DNA from: Streptomyces sp. XY006
GTDB lineage: Bacteria; Actinomycetota; Actinomycetes; Streptomycetales; Streptomycetaceae
Length of the DNA stretch: 64,000 nucleotides
Direction: 5' to 3'
Assembly: GCF_002237655.1 (NCBI RefSeq)
Contig: NZ_NOKT01000024.1
Location: forward strand, 62,001-126,000
The position numbers and the translations under genes are program-made. Each line of letters begins with the position of its first letter. Position 1 is the first letter of the stretch. Shown piece after piece: positions 8,972 to 18,845 of the stretch. Under the pieces are notes generated by a model. The model was not told the origin of the DNA. It worked only from the letters and a program-made list of their open reading frames with translations, and ran no database searches.

Positions 8972-10129
8972 GTGGAACGTCGTAGCCTCCTGCGTGCGGC
9001 CGTCCTCGGCGGTACGTCCGCCGCCCTGGGCGGAACCCTGTGGCGCGGCGCCGCGTACGCGGCCCCGGCCCAGCCCGGCACCGGCCCCTACGGGGCGCTG
9101 GGCGCCCCGGACGCCAACGGCATCAGACTCCCCAGCGGCTTCACGAGCCGGGTGATCGCCCGTTCCGGCCAGCGGGTCGGCAGCACGTCGTACACCTGGC
9201 ACAACGCCCCGGACGGCGGCGCCTGTTACGCCGACGGCACCGGCTGGATCTATGTCTCCAACTCCGAGATCAACCCCTCGGGCGGCGCGAGCGCGGTGAA
9301 GTTCTCGTCGACCGGCGCGATCACCGGCGCGTACCGCGTCCTGTCCGGCACCCGCCAGAACTGCGCGGGCGGCACGACCCCGTGGAACACCTGGCTGTCC
9401 TGCGAGGAGGTCGACCGCGGCTACGTCTACGAGACGGACCCCTGGGGCGTGAAGGCGGCCGTCCGCCGGGACGCGATGGGCCGGTTCAAGCACGAGGCCG
9501 CGGCCGCCGACCCGGTCCGCCGGGTCGTCTACCTGACCGAGGACGTCACCGACGGCTGCTTCTACCGCTTCCGGCCGACGACCTGGGGCGACCTCTCCTC
9601 CGGCACGCTGGAGGTGATGGTGGCGGGCAGCGGCACGAGCGGCCCGGTCACCTGGGCGCGCGTGCCCGACCCGACCGGCGCGACCGCCACCCGCAACCAG
9701 GTCTCCGGCGCCAAGCGCTTCAACGGCGGCGAGGGCTGCTACTACGCCGACGACACCTGCTGGTTCACCACCAAGGGCGACAACCGCGTCTGGCAGTACA
9801 ACGCCGCCGCGCAGACCATCGAACTCGCCTACGACGACTCCCTGGTCACATCCGGCACGGCCCCCCTCACCGGCGTGGACAACGTCACCGGCTCCTCCTC
9901 CGGCGACCTCTTCGTCGCCGAGGACGGCGGCACCATGGAGATCTGCGTCATCACCCCCGCCGACGTGGTCGCCCCCTTCCTGCGCGTCGACGGCCAGTCC
10001 GCCTCGGAGATCACGGGCCCGGCCTTCTCCCCGGACGGCACCCGCCTGTACTTCTCCAGCCAGCGCGGCACCACCGGCAGCTCCTCGGGCGGCATCACCT
10101 ACGAGGTCCGCGGCCCGTTCCGCGTGTAG
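8972..10129 (+). CDS. Tat-exported PhoX-like (DUF839) protein
   Basis: 385 aa. GTG 8972 is preceded by GGAG and gives a short twin-arginine signal (VERRSLLRAAVLGGTSAALG) with a likely cleavage after AYA, about residue 32. The mature part is a DUF839/PhoX-type propeller: KHEAAAADPVRRVVYLTED, CFYRFRP and GGEGCYYADDTCWFTTKGDN are typical blocks, and the end has SPDGTRLYFSSQRG. PhoX enzymes are calcium/iron phosphatases that act on phosphate esters outside the cell. This protein is shorter than classical PhoX and I cannot confirm all metal ligands, so phosphatase activity is likely but unproven. An upstream in-frame ATG at 8885 would bury the signal peptide and is rejected. Confidence 0.8.
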   Translation: MERRSLLRAAVLGGTSAALGGTLWRGAAYAAPAQPGTGPYGALGAPDANGIRLPSGFTSRVIARSGQRVGSTSYTWHNAPDGGACYADGTGWIYVSNSEINPSGGASAVKFSSTGAITGAYRVLSGTRQNCAGGTTPWNTWLSCEEVDRGYVYETDPWGVKAAVRRDAMGRFKHEAAAADPVRRVVYLTEDVTDGCFYRFRPTTWGDLSSGTLEVMVAGSGTSGPVTWARVPDPTGATATRNQVSGAKRFNGGEGCYYADDTCWFTTKGDNRVWQYNAAAQTIELAYDDSLVTSGTAPLTGVDNVTGSSSGDLFVAEDGGTMEICVITPADVVAPFLRVDGQSASEITGPAFSPDGTRLYFSSQRGTTGSSSGGITYEVRGPFRV

Positions 10130-10150
10130 GCCCCACCCGCCGGGCTTCAC

Positions 10151-10172
10151 GTGACCATCACAAAATGGTCAC
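10151..10172. promoter_or_regulatory. Inverted repeat before the excalibur gene
   Basis: Perfect 8-bp arms GTGACCAT (10151-10158) and ATGGTCAC (10165-10172) around a 6-base AT-rich spacer. It lies 22 bp after the PhoX-like stop and 68 bp before the next start. The compact symmetry with a short spacer fits a repressor operator at least as well as a terminator. Confidence 0.5.
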
Positions 10173-10240
10173 CTCTCCCTCATCCAGGGCCGCCCGGTCC
10201 TACGGTCATCCCCTCACGTACCACCGCTGGGGGGATGACC

Positions 10241-10729
10241 ATGACCAATCCGTACGCGGGACCGCACAACGGTCCGTACCCACGGCCGGACCGGCCGGCG
10301 CCCCGCTGGGCCCGCAAGCGCTATGTGCTGCCCGCCCTCGCTCTGGCCCTGTTCCTCGGCGCCGGGATCGGGGCCGGCGGCGGGGAGAGCGGCACCGACG
10401 CGAAGCCCGCGTCCGCGAAGCCGCGGCCGACCGTCACGGTCACCACGACGGCCACGACCACCGCGACCCCGGCCGCCGAGAAGCCGGAACCGGCGCCCAC
10501 CGTCACCGCGACGAAGACCGTGCGGGCCACCACCACCGTCACCGCCCGGCCGGCGGCCGGCGGCTCCGACGACGGCGGGAGCGACGCCGGCACGGGCGGC
10601 GGCGCGGCCGTGTACTACGACAACTGCAGCGAGGTCCGGGCCGCCGGCGCCGCCCCCATCCGCCGGGGTGAACCGGGCTACGCCTCCCACCTGGACCGGG
10701 ACGGTGACGGGGTCGCCTGCGACACCTGA
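10241..10729 (+). CDS. Single-pass protein with C-terminal excalibur calcium-binding domain
   Basis: 162 aa. A cytoplasmic Pro-rich start (to about residue 25) leads to one membrane helix (YVLPALALALFLGAGIGAG), then a long Thr/Ala/Pro-rich wall-spanning linker (about 50-115), then an excalibur domain (about 122-162): VYYDNCSEVRAAG with the calcium loop DRDGDGVAC at the end. Excalibur domains bind Ca2+ and sit outside the membrane, often on proteins linked to the cell wall. A G-run (10229-10234) is six bases from ATG 10241; the in-frame ATG 10235 is too close to that run. Exact role unknown. Confidence 0.85.
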   Translation: MTNPYAGPHNGPYPRPDRPAPRWARKRYVLPALALALFLGAGIGAGGGESGTDAKPASAKPRPTVTVTTTATTTATPAAEKPEPAPTVTATKTVRATTTVTARPAAGGSDDGGSDAGTGGGAAVYYDNCSEVRAAGAAPIRRGEPGYASHLDRDGDGVACDT

Positions 10730-10821
10730 GCAGGACCCGTCGGTGACCATCGGCGGGTTCGGCCGTTCCTCCGTTGGGGGCAGTTCGTCCGGGCTGTCCT
10801 GCCGACGGAAGGGACATCACC

Positions 10822-11340
10822 GTGGACACGACCGCGCCCGCCACCGACGTACCGCGCGTGCTGCCGCGTGCCGAGTGGGTCAAGACGCTGCCGCAGACCA
10901 TCGTCGCGTCCTGCGTCCTGCTGCTCGACGCGGAGGACCGGATCCTGCTGCTGCGCTACGCCGCGGGCCAGCCGGGTGCCGGGCTCTGGGGGCTGCCGGG
11001 CGGCATGCTCGACCACGGCGAGGACCCCGTCGGTGCCGCCTGCCGGGAGGTGCACGAGGAGACCGGGCTGGTGCTGGACGGCCCGCCCCGGCTCGTCGGC
11101 TACGACCACCGCGCCGACGTGAAGGGCACGGGCCCGGTGATCGACTTCTACTACTACGGCGGCCGGCTCCCCGCCGAGGCGACCGTGCGGCGCAGCGGCG
11201 AGCACGACGACCACGGCCTGTTCGCCCTGGACGAGCTGGGCTCCACGGCCCTGCTGCCCGCGCTGCCCGCGCTCACCGCCCTGCACACCGCGGCCCTGGC
11301 CGGCACGGTCGTACCGCTGCGGGAAGGCCTGCCGGTGTGA
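10822..11340 (+). CDS. Nudix hydrolase
   Basis: 172 aa. The Nudix box is complete at about residues 57-79 (GGMLDHGEDPVGAACREVHE followed by ETG), giving the REVHEE metal-binding core. Such enzymes cleave a nucleoside diphosphate linked to another group; the substrate cannot be told from the sequence. GTG 10822 has GAAGGGA upstream; an earlier in-frame ATG (10774) lacks a ribosome site. The gene stands alone, 92 bp after the excalibur gene and convergent with the secreted esterase-like gene. Confidence 0.9.
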   Translation: MDTTAPATDVPRVLPRAEWVKTLPQTIVASCVLLLDAEDRILLLRYAAGQPGAGLWGLPGGMLDHGEDPVGAACREVHEETGLVLDGPPRLVGYDHRADVKGTGPVIDFYYYGGRLPAEATVRRSGEHDDHGLFALDELGSTALLPALPALTALHTAALAGTVVPLREGLPV

Positions 11341-11414
11341 GTCCTGCGGGGCGTCTCGTGGCCGCGCTCCCCGGTCCACGTCGGCCCCGGTGCCGTGCGG
11401 GCGGTGAGGGCCGT

Positions 11415-12761
11415 TCAGGGGGCGGGCAGGAGGTCCACGGCCCGTACCCGGTCCTGGTGGATCAGGACGTCGTAGGTGCGGGCCAGTGCGATGTCGTAGG
11501 TGTTGCGGGGTTGCGGGTAGGCGGTGCCGACGCTGCGCGTGGGCCGGGCCCCGGCCAGCCAGCGGCGGGCCGGGGCCGGGGCGGTGCGCAGGTCCAGCAC
11601 CCAGCGGTCGTGGCGCACCCGGTCGAGGGTGTGCTCGTTGCTGCCGGGCGGCATGGGGCCGACCGTGTGGGTGAGCATCCGCGTCTCCTCCGGGTCGGTG
11701 GCCTTGAACGAGCCCTGCCCGAAGGTGAGTCCGACGCTCGTGTAGCCGCCGCCGAGCCGGTCGCGCAGGACCGCGCCCTGGGTCCGGGGCAGGACCTGCG
11801 GGTCCTCGGGCCGGTAGCCGATGTGGTTGTCGTGCCCGGACAGCAGGACGCGGTGCCCGGTGTGGGCCTGCCACCAGAGCACGTTGTCCGCCATGTCCTG
11901 GTCCCGCCGGCGCATGGCGTCGGCGACCTGGTCCGGGTCCTCGAAGTCGAAGCCGTACCCGGTGGCGGTCTGGTCGATGACCGTGGCGTGCCGCAGGACC
12001 TCGGCGAACTCCCGGCGCGCGGCCGTCTGGCCGGGCGCGAGCGCGCGCAGCAGGCGCAGGGCGCGGCCGGTCCTGGCGGCCATCTCCCGCCGTTCGGCGA
12101 GCGGCCGGGCCAGATACGCCCGCTGGTACTCACCGGAGGGCACGGCCGGCCGCAGCCCCCGGTAGAGCGCCTCGAACCGCGGCACGAGCCCCGGCCGGAC
12201 GCGGGCGACGTAGTCCGTCACCCGGTCGTACAGCTCCGGGCCGGTGTAGCCCCAGTCGTCGCCCATGAAGCGGACCGGGTCGTGCGGATGGCGGCGGTTG
12301 TACTCCCGCATCCACCGCACCAGGGCCAGGTTCTCGGCGGTGGGGTTCAGCGCGTACGTGTACTGCAGGTCCTCGCGCATGATGCGCTCCGGGTCGCCCT
12401 TGCCGTGCACGACGTAGTCGTCCAGCCGGACCCCGGTGCTCCAGGCCGTCTCCAGCGCGAACGTACGGAAGCCGCGCCGCTCCACGAGGTACCGGAAGAC
12501 CCGGTCCTTCAGGGTGAGGAAGTCGTGTGACCCGTGCGTCGCCTCGCCCATCCCGACCACGGCGGCGTCCCCGACGGCCCGGCCGAGCGGCTCCAGGTCA
12601 CGCGGGTCCCCGCCGGGCTCGGCGGTGCGCAGCGGACGCGCGCCCCGCTCCAGGGCCGCCACGACCGGATCCGGCGGCGTGCGCCCGGCGGCGGCCGCGG
12701 GCGCCGGGGCGAGGAGGGCCACCGCCAGCACGAGGAGGGTCCAGGGACGCAGTGACGACAT
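11415..12761 (-). CDS. Secreted erythromycin esterase-like protein
   Basis: 448 aa. An N-terminal Sec signal peptide (WTLLVLAVALLAPAPAAAA, cleavage near 27) is followed by the erythromycin-esterase family domain. The conserved catalytic blocks can be read: GMGEATHGSHDFLTLKDR (about 71-88), FALETAWS, and later SGHDNHIGY. Family members include Ere esterases that open the macrolide ring, but many Streptomyces paralogues are exported and have unknown substrates, so macrolide resistance should not be assumed. ATG 12761 starts the signal peptide. Two tandem 21-bp direct repeats lie just upstream (12795-12836). Confidence 0.85.
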   Translation of the reverse strand: MSSLRPWTLLVLAVALLAPAPAAAAGRTPPDPVVAALERGARPLRTAEPGGDPRDLEPLGRAVGDAAVVGMGEATHGSHDFLTLKDRVFRYLVERRGFRTFALETAWSTGVRLDDYVVHGKGDPERIMREDLQYTYALNPTAENLALVRWMREYNRRHPHDPVRFMGDDWGYTGPELYDRVTDYVARVRPGLVPRFEALYRGLRPAVPSGEYQRAYLARPLAERREMAARTGRALRLLRALAPGQTAARREFAEVLRHATVIDQTATGYGFDFEDPDQVADAMRRRDQDMADNVLWWQAHTGHRVLLSGHDNHIGYRPEDPQVLPRTQGAVLRDRLGGGYTSVGLTFGQGSFKATDPEETRMLTHTVGPMPPGSNEHTLDRVRHDRWVLDLRTAPAPARRWLAGARPTRSVGTAYPQPRNTYDIALARTYDVLIHQDRVRAVDLLPAP

Positions 12762-12794
12762 GCCGGCATACGTGCCCGGCCCGCCCCGGCGGCG

Positions 12795-12836
12795 AACCCG
12801 CGTCCACCTGAACGGAACCCGCGCCCACCTGAACGG
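12795..12836. repeat. Two tandem 21-bp direct repeats upstream of the esterase-like gene
   Basis: Copy 1 at 12795-12815 and copy 2 at 12816-12836 share the core CCACCTGAACGG and differ at one base. The 21-bp period equals two helical turns, so two protein molecules could bind the same face. They are 34-75 bp before the start codon of the divergent-strand esterase-like gene, a promoter position. Confidence 0.6.
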
Positions 12837-12841
12837 AACGC

Positions 12842-12882
12842 GAGAGCGGGCCCCGCCCCCGCACAGGGTGGGGCCCGCTCTC
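12842..12882 (-). terminator. Terminator-like hairpin after ppdK
   Basis: Perfect 13-bp stem GAGAGCGGGCCCC (12842-12854) / GGGGCCCGCTCTC (12870-12882) with a 15-base loop, lying 74-114 bases past the ppdK stop in its direction of transcription. No T-run follows. Confidence 0.7.
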
Positions 12883-12955
12883 CTTCGTGGACCGGAGCCG
12901 CCGCGATCGGTGAGGGTCGGGGACCGCCGACGGCTCCGGGTTCTCCACCCCCGGG

Positions 12956-15703
<2,748 letters not shown>

Positions 15704-15905
15704 GGGTCTCGACTCCTCGAGGACGCGGTGGCTGCCCTGACGGCGAGGAACATACCCAGATCAAAGGCTTCTGGGGAGGTCCACTCGCGCGTCATGCGCC
15801 TGTAACCACTCGTCCGCCAGCGGATCGAAAGTCAAGGCTCGGCAAGCGATCACAGCCGCATGTTTTCACTTCTTGAACGCAAGAACCTTCCTGCACCCTG
15901 CTGAG

Positions 15906-15919
15906 CGCTCATGTGAGCG
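15906..15919. repeat. Inverted repeat CGCTCA-TG-TGAGCG (copy 1)
   Basis: 6-bp arms CGCTCA / TGAGCG around TG. A near-identical copy occurs at 16008-16021, with the long palindrome 15955-15985 between them. Confidence 0.6.
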
Positions 15920-15954
15920 GTGTTTCCGCACACTTGATTTCGCTCGATGAACGA

Positions 15955-15985
15955 TCAAAGGGTGGCACTCAGTGCCACCCTTTGA
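15955..15985. repeat. 31-bp perfect palindrome between ROK gene and ppdK
   Basis: 15-bp arms TCAAAGGGTGGCACT (15955-15969) and AGTGCCACCCTTTGA (15971-15985) around a single C. It is 252 bases before the ppdK start and about 125 bases past the ROK stop, both on the minus strand. A single-base centre makes it a poor RNA hairpin loop but a good cruciform or DNA-binding site; it could also end ROK transcripts. Confidence 0.75.
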
Positions 15986-16007
15986 GGAAGTGCAGCCGCT
16001 CAAGATC

Positions 16008-16021
16008 CGCTCATCTGAGCG
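16008..16021. repeat. Inverted repeat CGCTCA-TC-TGAGCG (copy 2)
   Basis: Second copy of the 14-bp element seen at 15906-15919, differing by one base in the spacer. Confidence 0.6.
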
Positions 16022-16023
16022 CA

Positions 16024-16038
16024 ACCCTTATCAAGGGT
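16024..16038. repeat. Inverted repeat ACCCTT-ATC-AAGGGT
   Basis: 6-bp arms around ATC. Its right arm continues as AAGGGTGGC, the same string found in the arm of the 31-bp palindrome, so the elements may be related binding half-sites. Confidence 0.5.
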
Positions 16039-16109
16039 GGCGAGAATCACGCTGCCACAGCCGACGGGATTTCACCATGCGGACGCGTCTTCGGCCCGAA
16101 ACGCGCTCG

Positions 16110-17312
16110 TCACACGCCGAGCGCGCGCAGCCGCTCCTCGGCCCGCTCGGGCGCGTAGAGGTGCTCCACGACCATCGCACCGGCTCCCACCAGCCCGGCC
16201 CGCTCGCCCAGCCGTGCCGTGACGACGTCGAGGTGGGCGGTGGAGCGGGGCAGCGCCCGCTGGTAGAGCAGTTCGCGCACGCCCGTGAGGAAGGCGGTTC
16301 CGGCCAGATCTCCGGCGATCATCAGCACGCCGGGGTTGAGCAGGGTCACGACGGTCGCGAGGACGTCCCCGACGCGGCGCCCGGCCTCCCGGGCGAGTCC
16401 GACCGCCTCGGGGTGCCCCGAGGCCAGCAGGTCCCGTACGTCCGAGCCGGACGCGGCCGGCACCCCCGCCTCCGCGAGCCGCCGCGCGACCGCGCCGCCG
16501 CTCGCGACGGCGGCCAGACAGCCGTAGGAGCCGCAGCGGCACAGCGCCTGGGCGCCCTCGGGCACCCGGATGTGCCCGATGTCCCCGGCTCCGCCGTCGA
16601 CGCCCCGGAACACCGCGCCGTCGACCACGACCCCGGCGCCGATGCCGGTGGAGACCTTGACCAGTACGAAGGCGGAGCAGTCGGGATAGCCGGTGCGCTG
16701 CTCGCCGTAGGCCATGAGGTTGGCGTCGTTGTCCACCAGGACCGGCACCGGGCCCGCGCCCGTGTGCTCGGTGAGGGCGCGCGCCATGCGGGCCGTTATG
16801 TCGTAGCCGTCCCAGCCGGGCATGATCGGCGGCTGCACGACGCGGCCGGTCTCGCTGTCGACCGGCCCGGGCACCGCGAGTCCGACCCCGCACACCGCCT
16901 GGGCCTGCTGCCCGGCCTTCTCCAGCAACTCGGCGAACCAGCGGCCCAGTTCGCCGAGCACCACGTCCGGGCCGTCCTCGACGACGAGGGTGCCGGAGTG
17001 CTCGGCGAGGATCTCGCCGCTCAGCGACAGCACGGCCGCCCGGGCGTGCCGGGTGTCGAGGTCGGCGGCCAGCACCACCGCGTGCTCGTCGTCGAACTCC
17101 AGCGTGATGGAGGGCCGTCCGCCCAGCGGGGAGTCCACCGGCCCCCCGGCCCCCTCGCGCAGCCAGCCCGCGCGGAAGAGCCGGTCCAGCCGCTGTCCCA
17201 CGGTCGCCCGGGACAGTCCGGTCGCCTGCTGCAGCGCTCCCCGGGTCGTGGCGCGACGACTGCGCACCAGTTCGAGCAGATCCCCGGCGCTGGCCTGAAC
17301 GCGTCCCGTCAT
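16110..17312 (-). CDS. ROK-family transcriptional repressor
   Basis: 400 aa. N-terminal winged HTH (about 10-75: TTRGALQQATGLSRATVGQRL) fused to a ROK sugar-kinase-like domain. The ROK domain has the sugar-site Asp in VDNDANLMAYGE, glycine-rich VSTGIGAGVVVDG, and the zinc motif CRCGSYGC. The presence of the HTH marks it as a regulator rather than a glucokinase. ATG 17312 fits an AAGGGGGT ribosome site five bases upstream; GTG 17318 is the alternative. It is divergent from the two glycosidase genes at 17433-20779, which are its most likely targets, with a sugar ligand as inducer. Confidence 0.92.
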   Translation of the reverse strand: MTGRVQASAGDLLELVRSRRATTRGALQQATGLSRATVGQRLDRLFRAGWLREGAGGPVDSPLGGRPSITLEFDDEHAVVLAADLDTRHARAAVLSLSGEILAEHSGTLVVEDGPDVVLGELGRWFAELLEKAGQQAQAVCGVGLAVPGPVDSETGRVVQPPIMPGWDGYDITARMARALTEHTGAGPVPVLVDNDANLMAYGEQRTGYPDCSAFVLVKVSTGIGAGVVVDGAVFRGVDGGAGDIGHIRVPEGAQALCRCGSYGCLAAVASGGAVARRLAEAGVPAASGSDVRDLLASGHPEAVGLAREAGRRVGDVLATVVTLLNPGVLMIAGDLAGTAFLTGVRELLYQRALPRSTAHLDVVTARLGERAGLVGAGAMVVEHLYAPERAEERLRALGV

Positions 17313-17356
17313 GCGCACCCCCTTGTGTTTCCCAACCCTGCATTACATATTAGGTT

Positions 17357-17408
17357 TTGCGTGTTAAATAGACGTAACCCTACGGTAGCCCCTGCCGATC
17401 CTGGCAGG
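17357..17408 (+). promoter_or_regulatory. Candidate promoter and downstream inverted repeat for the glycosidase operon
   Basis: -35 TTGCGT (17357-17362), an 18-base spacer, and -10 TACGGT (17381-17386). An inverted repeat CCTGCC-N6-GGCAGG (17391-17408) falls at the expected transcription start. The surrounding 17330-17380 is unusually AT-rich for this genome, as expected for back-to-back promoters of the ROK gene and the operon. Confidence 0.45.
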
Positions 17409-17432
17409 AGTACGTCTTTGGGAGAGCCCCGA

Positions 17433-18845
17433 GTGGATCGCATCGCCCAGCTCACCACGCGCCCCGCGGGGCGCGAGATCGCATACGATCCGGCCGCCGC
17501 GCCGCCCTCTTTGCAGGTCAGGGCCGCGCAGGTGCTGGAGGGCAACTGGACGGGCCGGTCCACCGTGCCCTCCCGCGGCCTGTATCCGCACCAGTGGTCG
17601 TGGGACTCGGCGTTCATCGCGATCGGCCTGCGGCACCTGTCGCCGTTACGGGCCCAGACGGAGCTGGAGACGCTGCTCGCGGCGCAGTGGGGGGACGGGC
17701 GGATCCCGCACATCGTCTTCAACCCCTCCGTCCCGCTCGACGCGTACTTCCCGAGCCCCGACTTCTGGCGCTCGTCGGCCGCGGGGCGCGCCGCGGGCGC
17801 CCCGCGCACCGTACAGACCTCCGGGATCGTGCAGCCACCGGTCCACGCGCTCGCGGTGTGGCTGGTGCACCTCGCCGACCCGGGCCTGTCGCGGGCGCGC
17901 GGCTTCCTGCGCCGGGCCTACCCCCGGCTCGCCGCCTGGCACCGGTACCTGGTGGCCCGGCGCGACCTGGGCGGAGGCGGCCTGGTCTCCGTCGTGCACC
18001 CCTGGGAACAGGGTATGGACAACAGCCCCTGCTGGGACCGCCCGCTGTCCCGGGTCACTCCCGCCCCGGCCCGTTCCTTCCGCCGCGCCGACCTCGACCA
18101 CGGCGCGCCCGAGGACCGGCCGACGGACCTGGACTACGGGCGCTACGTGCGGCTGGCGGCGGACTACCGGGACGGCGGATACACCGACGGGCAGGGCGAG
18201 TTCGCCGTGGAGGACCCCGCCTTCAACGCGCTGCTCATCGCCTCCGAGCACGCCCTGGCCCGGATCGCCGGCGAGCTGGGCGCATCCGGCCGGGAGCGCG
18301 CGGCCCGGGCCGAGCGGCTGACGGCGGCGCTGGTGGAGCGGCTGTGGGACCCGGCCGCCGGGATGTTCCTGTGCCGGGACGTGCGCGCCGGGGAGCCGAT
18401 CCCCGAGCGCGGCGTCTCCGGACTGATCCCGCTGCTGCTGCCCGGCCTGCCGCGCGACCTCGCGGCCACCCTGGTCCGCACGGTCTGCGGCCCCCACTTC
18501 GGCCTCGGCGGCACGACCCGCCTGGTCCCGAGCTACGACCTGCTGGGCGAGGCCTTCGACGCGCACCGCTACTGGCGCGGCCCGGCCTGGTTCAACACCA
18601 ACTGGCTGCTGGAGCGCGGCCTGCGGCTGCACGGCGAGCGCGGCCGGGCCGACGCCCTGCGCAAGGGCATCCTGCACACCGCCGGCGCCTCCGGCTTCGC
18701 GGAGTACGTCGACCCGTACACGGCACAGGCCTGCGGCACCACCGGCTTCGGCTGGACCGCCGCGCTCGCGCTCGACCTGCTGCACGACCGTCCCTCAGGG
18801 GACCGGAACGGCCTCACGGCGATCAAGGGAGGGGACCGGGGATGA
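17433..18845 (+). CDS. Six-hairpin glycoside hydrolase (GH63 / glucosylglycerate hydrolase-like)
   Basis: 470 aa, no signal peptide, so cytoplasmic. The sequence PHQWSWDSAFIAIGL (about 50-64) is the hallmark first active-site helix of bacterial GH63-type (alpha/alpha)6 enzymes such as mannosylglycerate and glucosylglycerate hydrolases. Further typical blocks are WEQGMDNSPCWD (about 190), YWRGPAWFNTNWLL (about 380) and GFAEYVDPYTAQACGTTGFGWTAAL near the end. GTG 17433 has GGGAGAG upstream. The stop overlaps the next start (ATGA), so both products are made together. Substrate is inferred to be an alpha-glucosyl compound; the precise one is not visible. Facing ROK repressor suggests sugar induction. 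Confidence 0.8.
   Translation: MDRIAQLTTRPAGREIAYDPAAAPPSLQVRAAQVLEGNWTGRSTVPSRGLYPHQWSWDSAFIAIGLRHLSPLRAQTELETLLAAQWGDGRIPHIVFNPSVPLDAYFPSPDFWRSSAAGRAAGAPRTVQTSGIVQPPVHALAVWLVHLADPGLSRARGFLRRAYPRLAAWHRYLVARRDLGGGGLVSVVHPWEQGMDNSPCWDRPLSRVTPAPARSFRRADLDHGAPEDRPTDLDYGRYVRLAADYRDGGYTDGQGEFAVEDPAFNALLIASEHALARIAGELGASGRERAARAERLTAALVERLWDPAAGMFLCRDVRAGEPIPERGVSGLIPLLLPGLPRDLAATLVRTVCGPHFGLGGTTRLVPSYDLLGEAFDAHRYWRGPAWFNTNWLLERGLRLHGERGRADALRKGILHTAGASGFAEYVDPYTAQACGTTGFGWTAALALDLLHDRPSGDRNGLTAIKGGDRG

Larger units (their letters stand above)
15704..16109. other. 406-bp intergenic region upstream of ppdK
   Basis: No gene is supported here. The part next to ppdK contains its 5' leader; a -10-like TATGTT lies on the minus strand at 15755-15750, without a convincing -35. 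The distal part (15906-16038) holds four separate inverted repeats, listed individually. A short open frame on the plus strand (15913-16158) has no ribosome site or recognisable product. Confidence 0.5.

Noticed and set aside
16110-17312. ROK protein considered as NanK or glucokinase
   Set aside because: It carries an N-terminal winged HTH and is far from the sialidase locus, so it is a regulator.
17594-18841. Open frame in front of, and continuous with, the debranching-type gene
   Set aside because: It runs in a second frame through the GH63-like gene with a Pro/Arg-rich nonsense composition; the real start at 18842 is fixed by the ATGA overlap.
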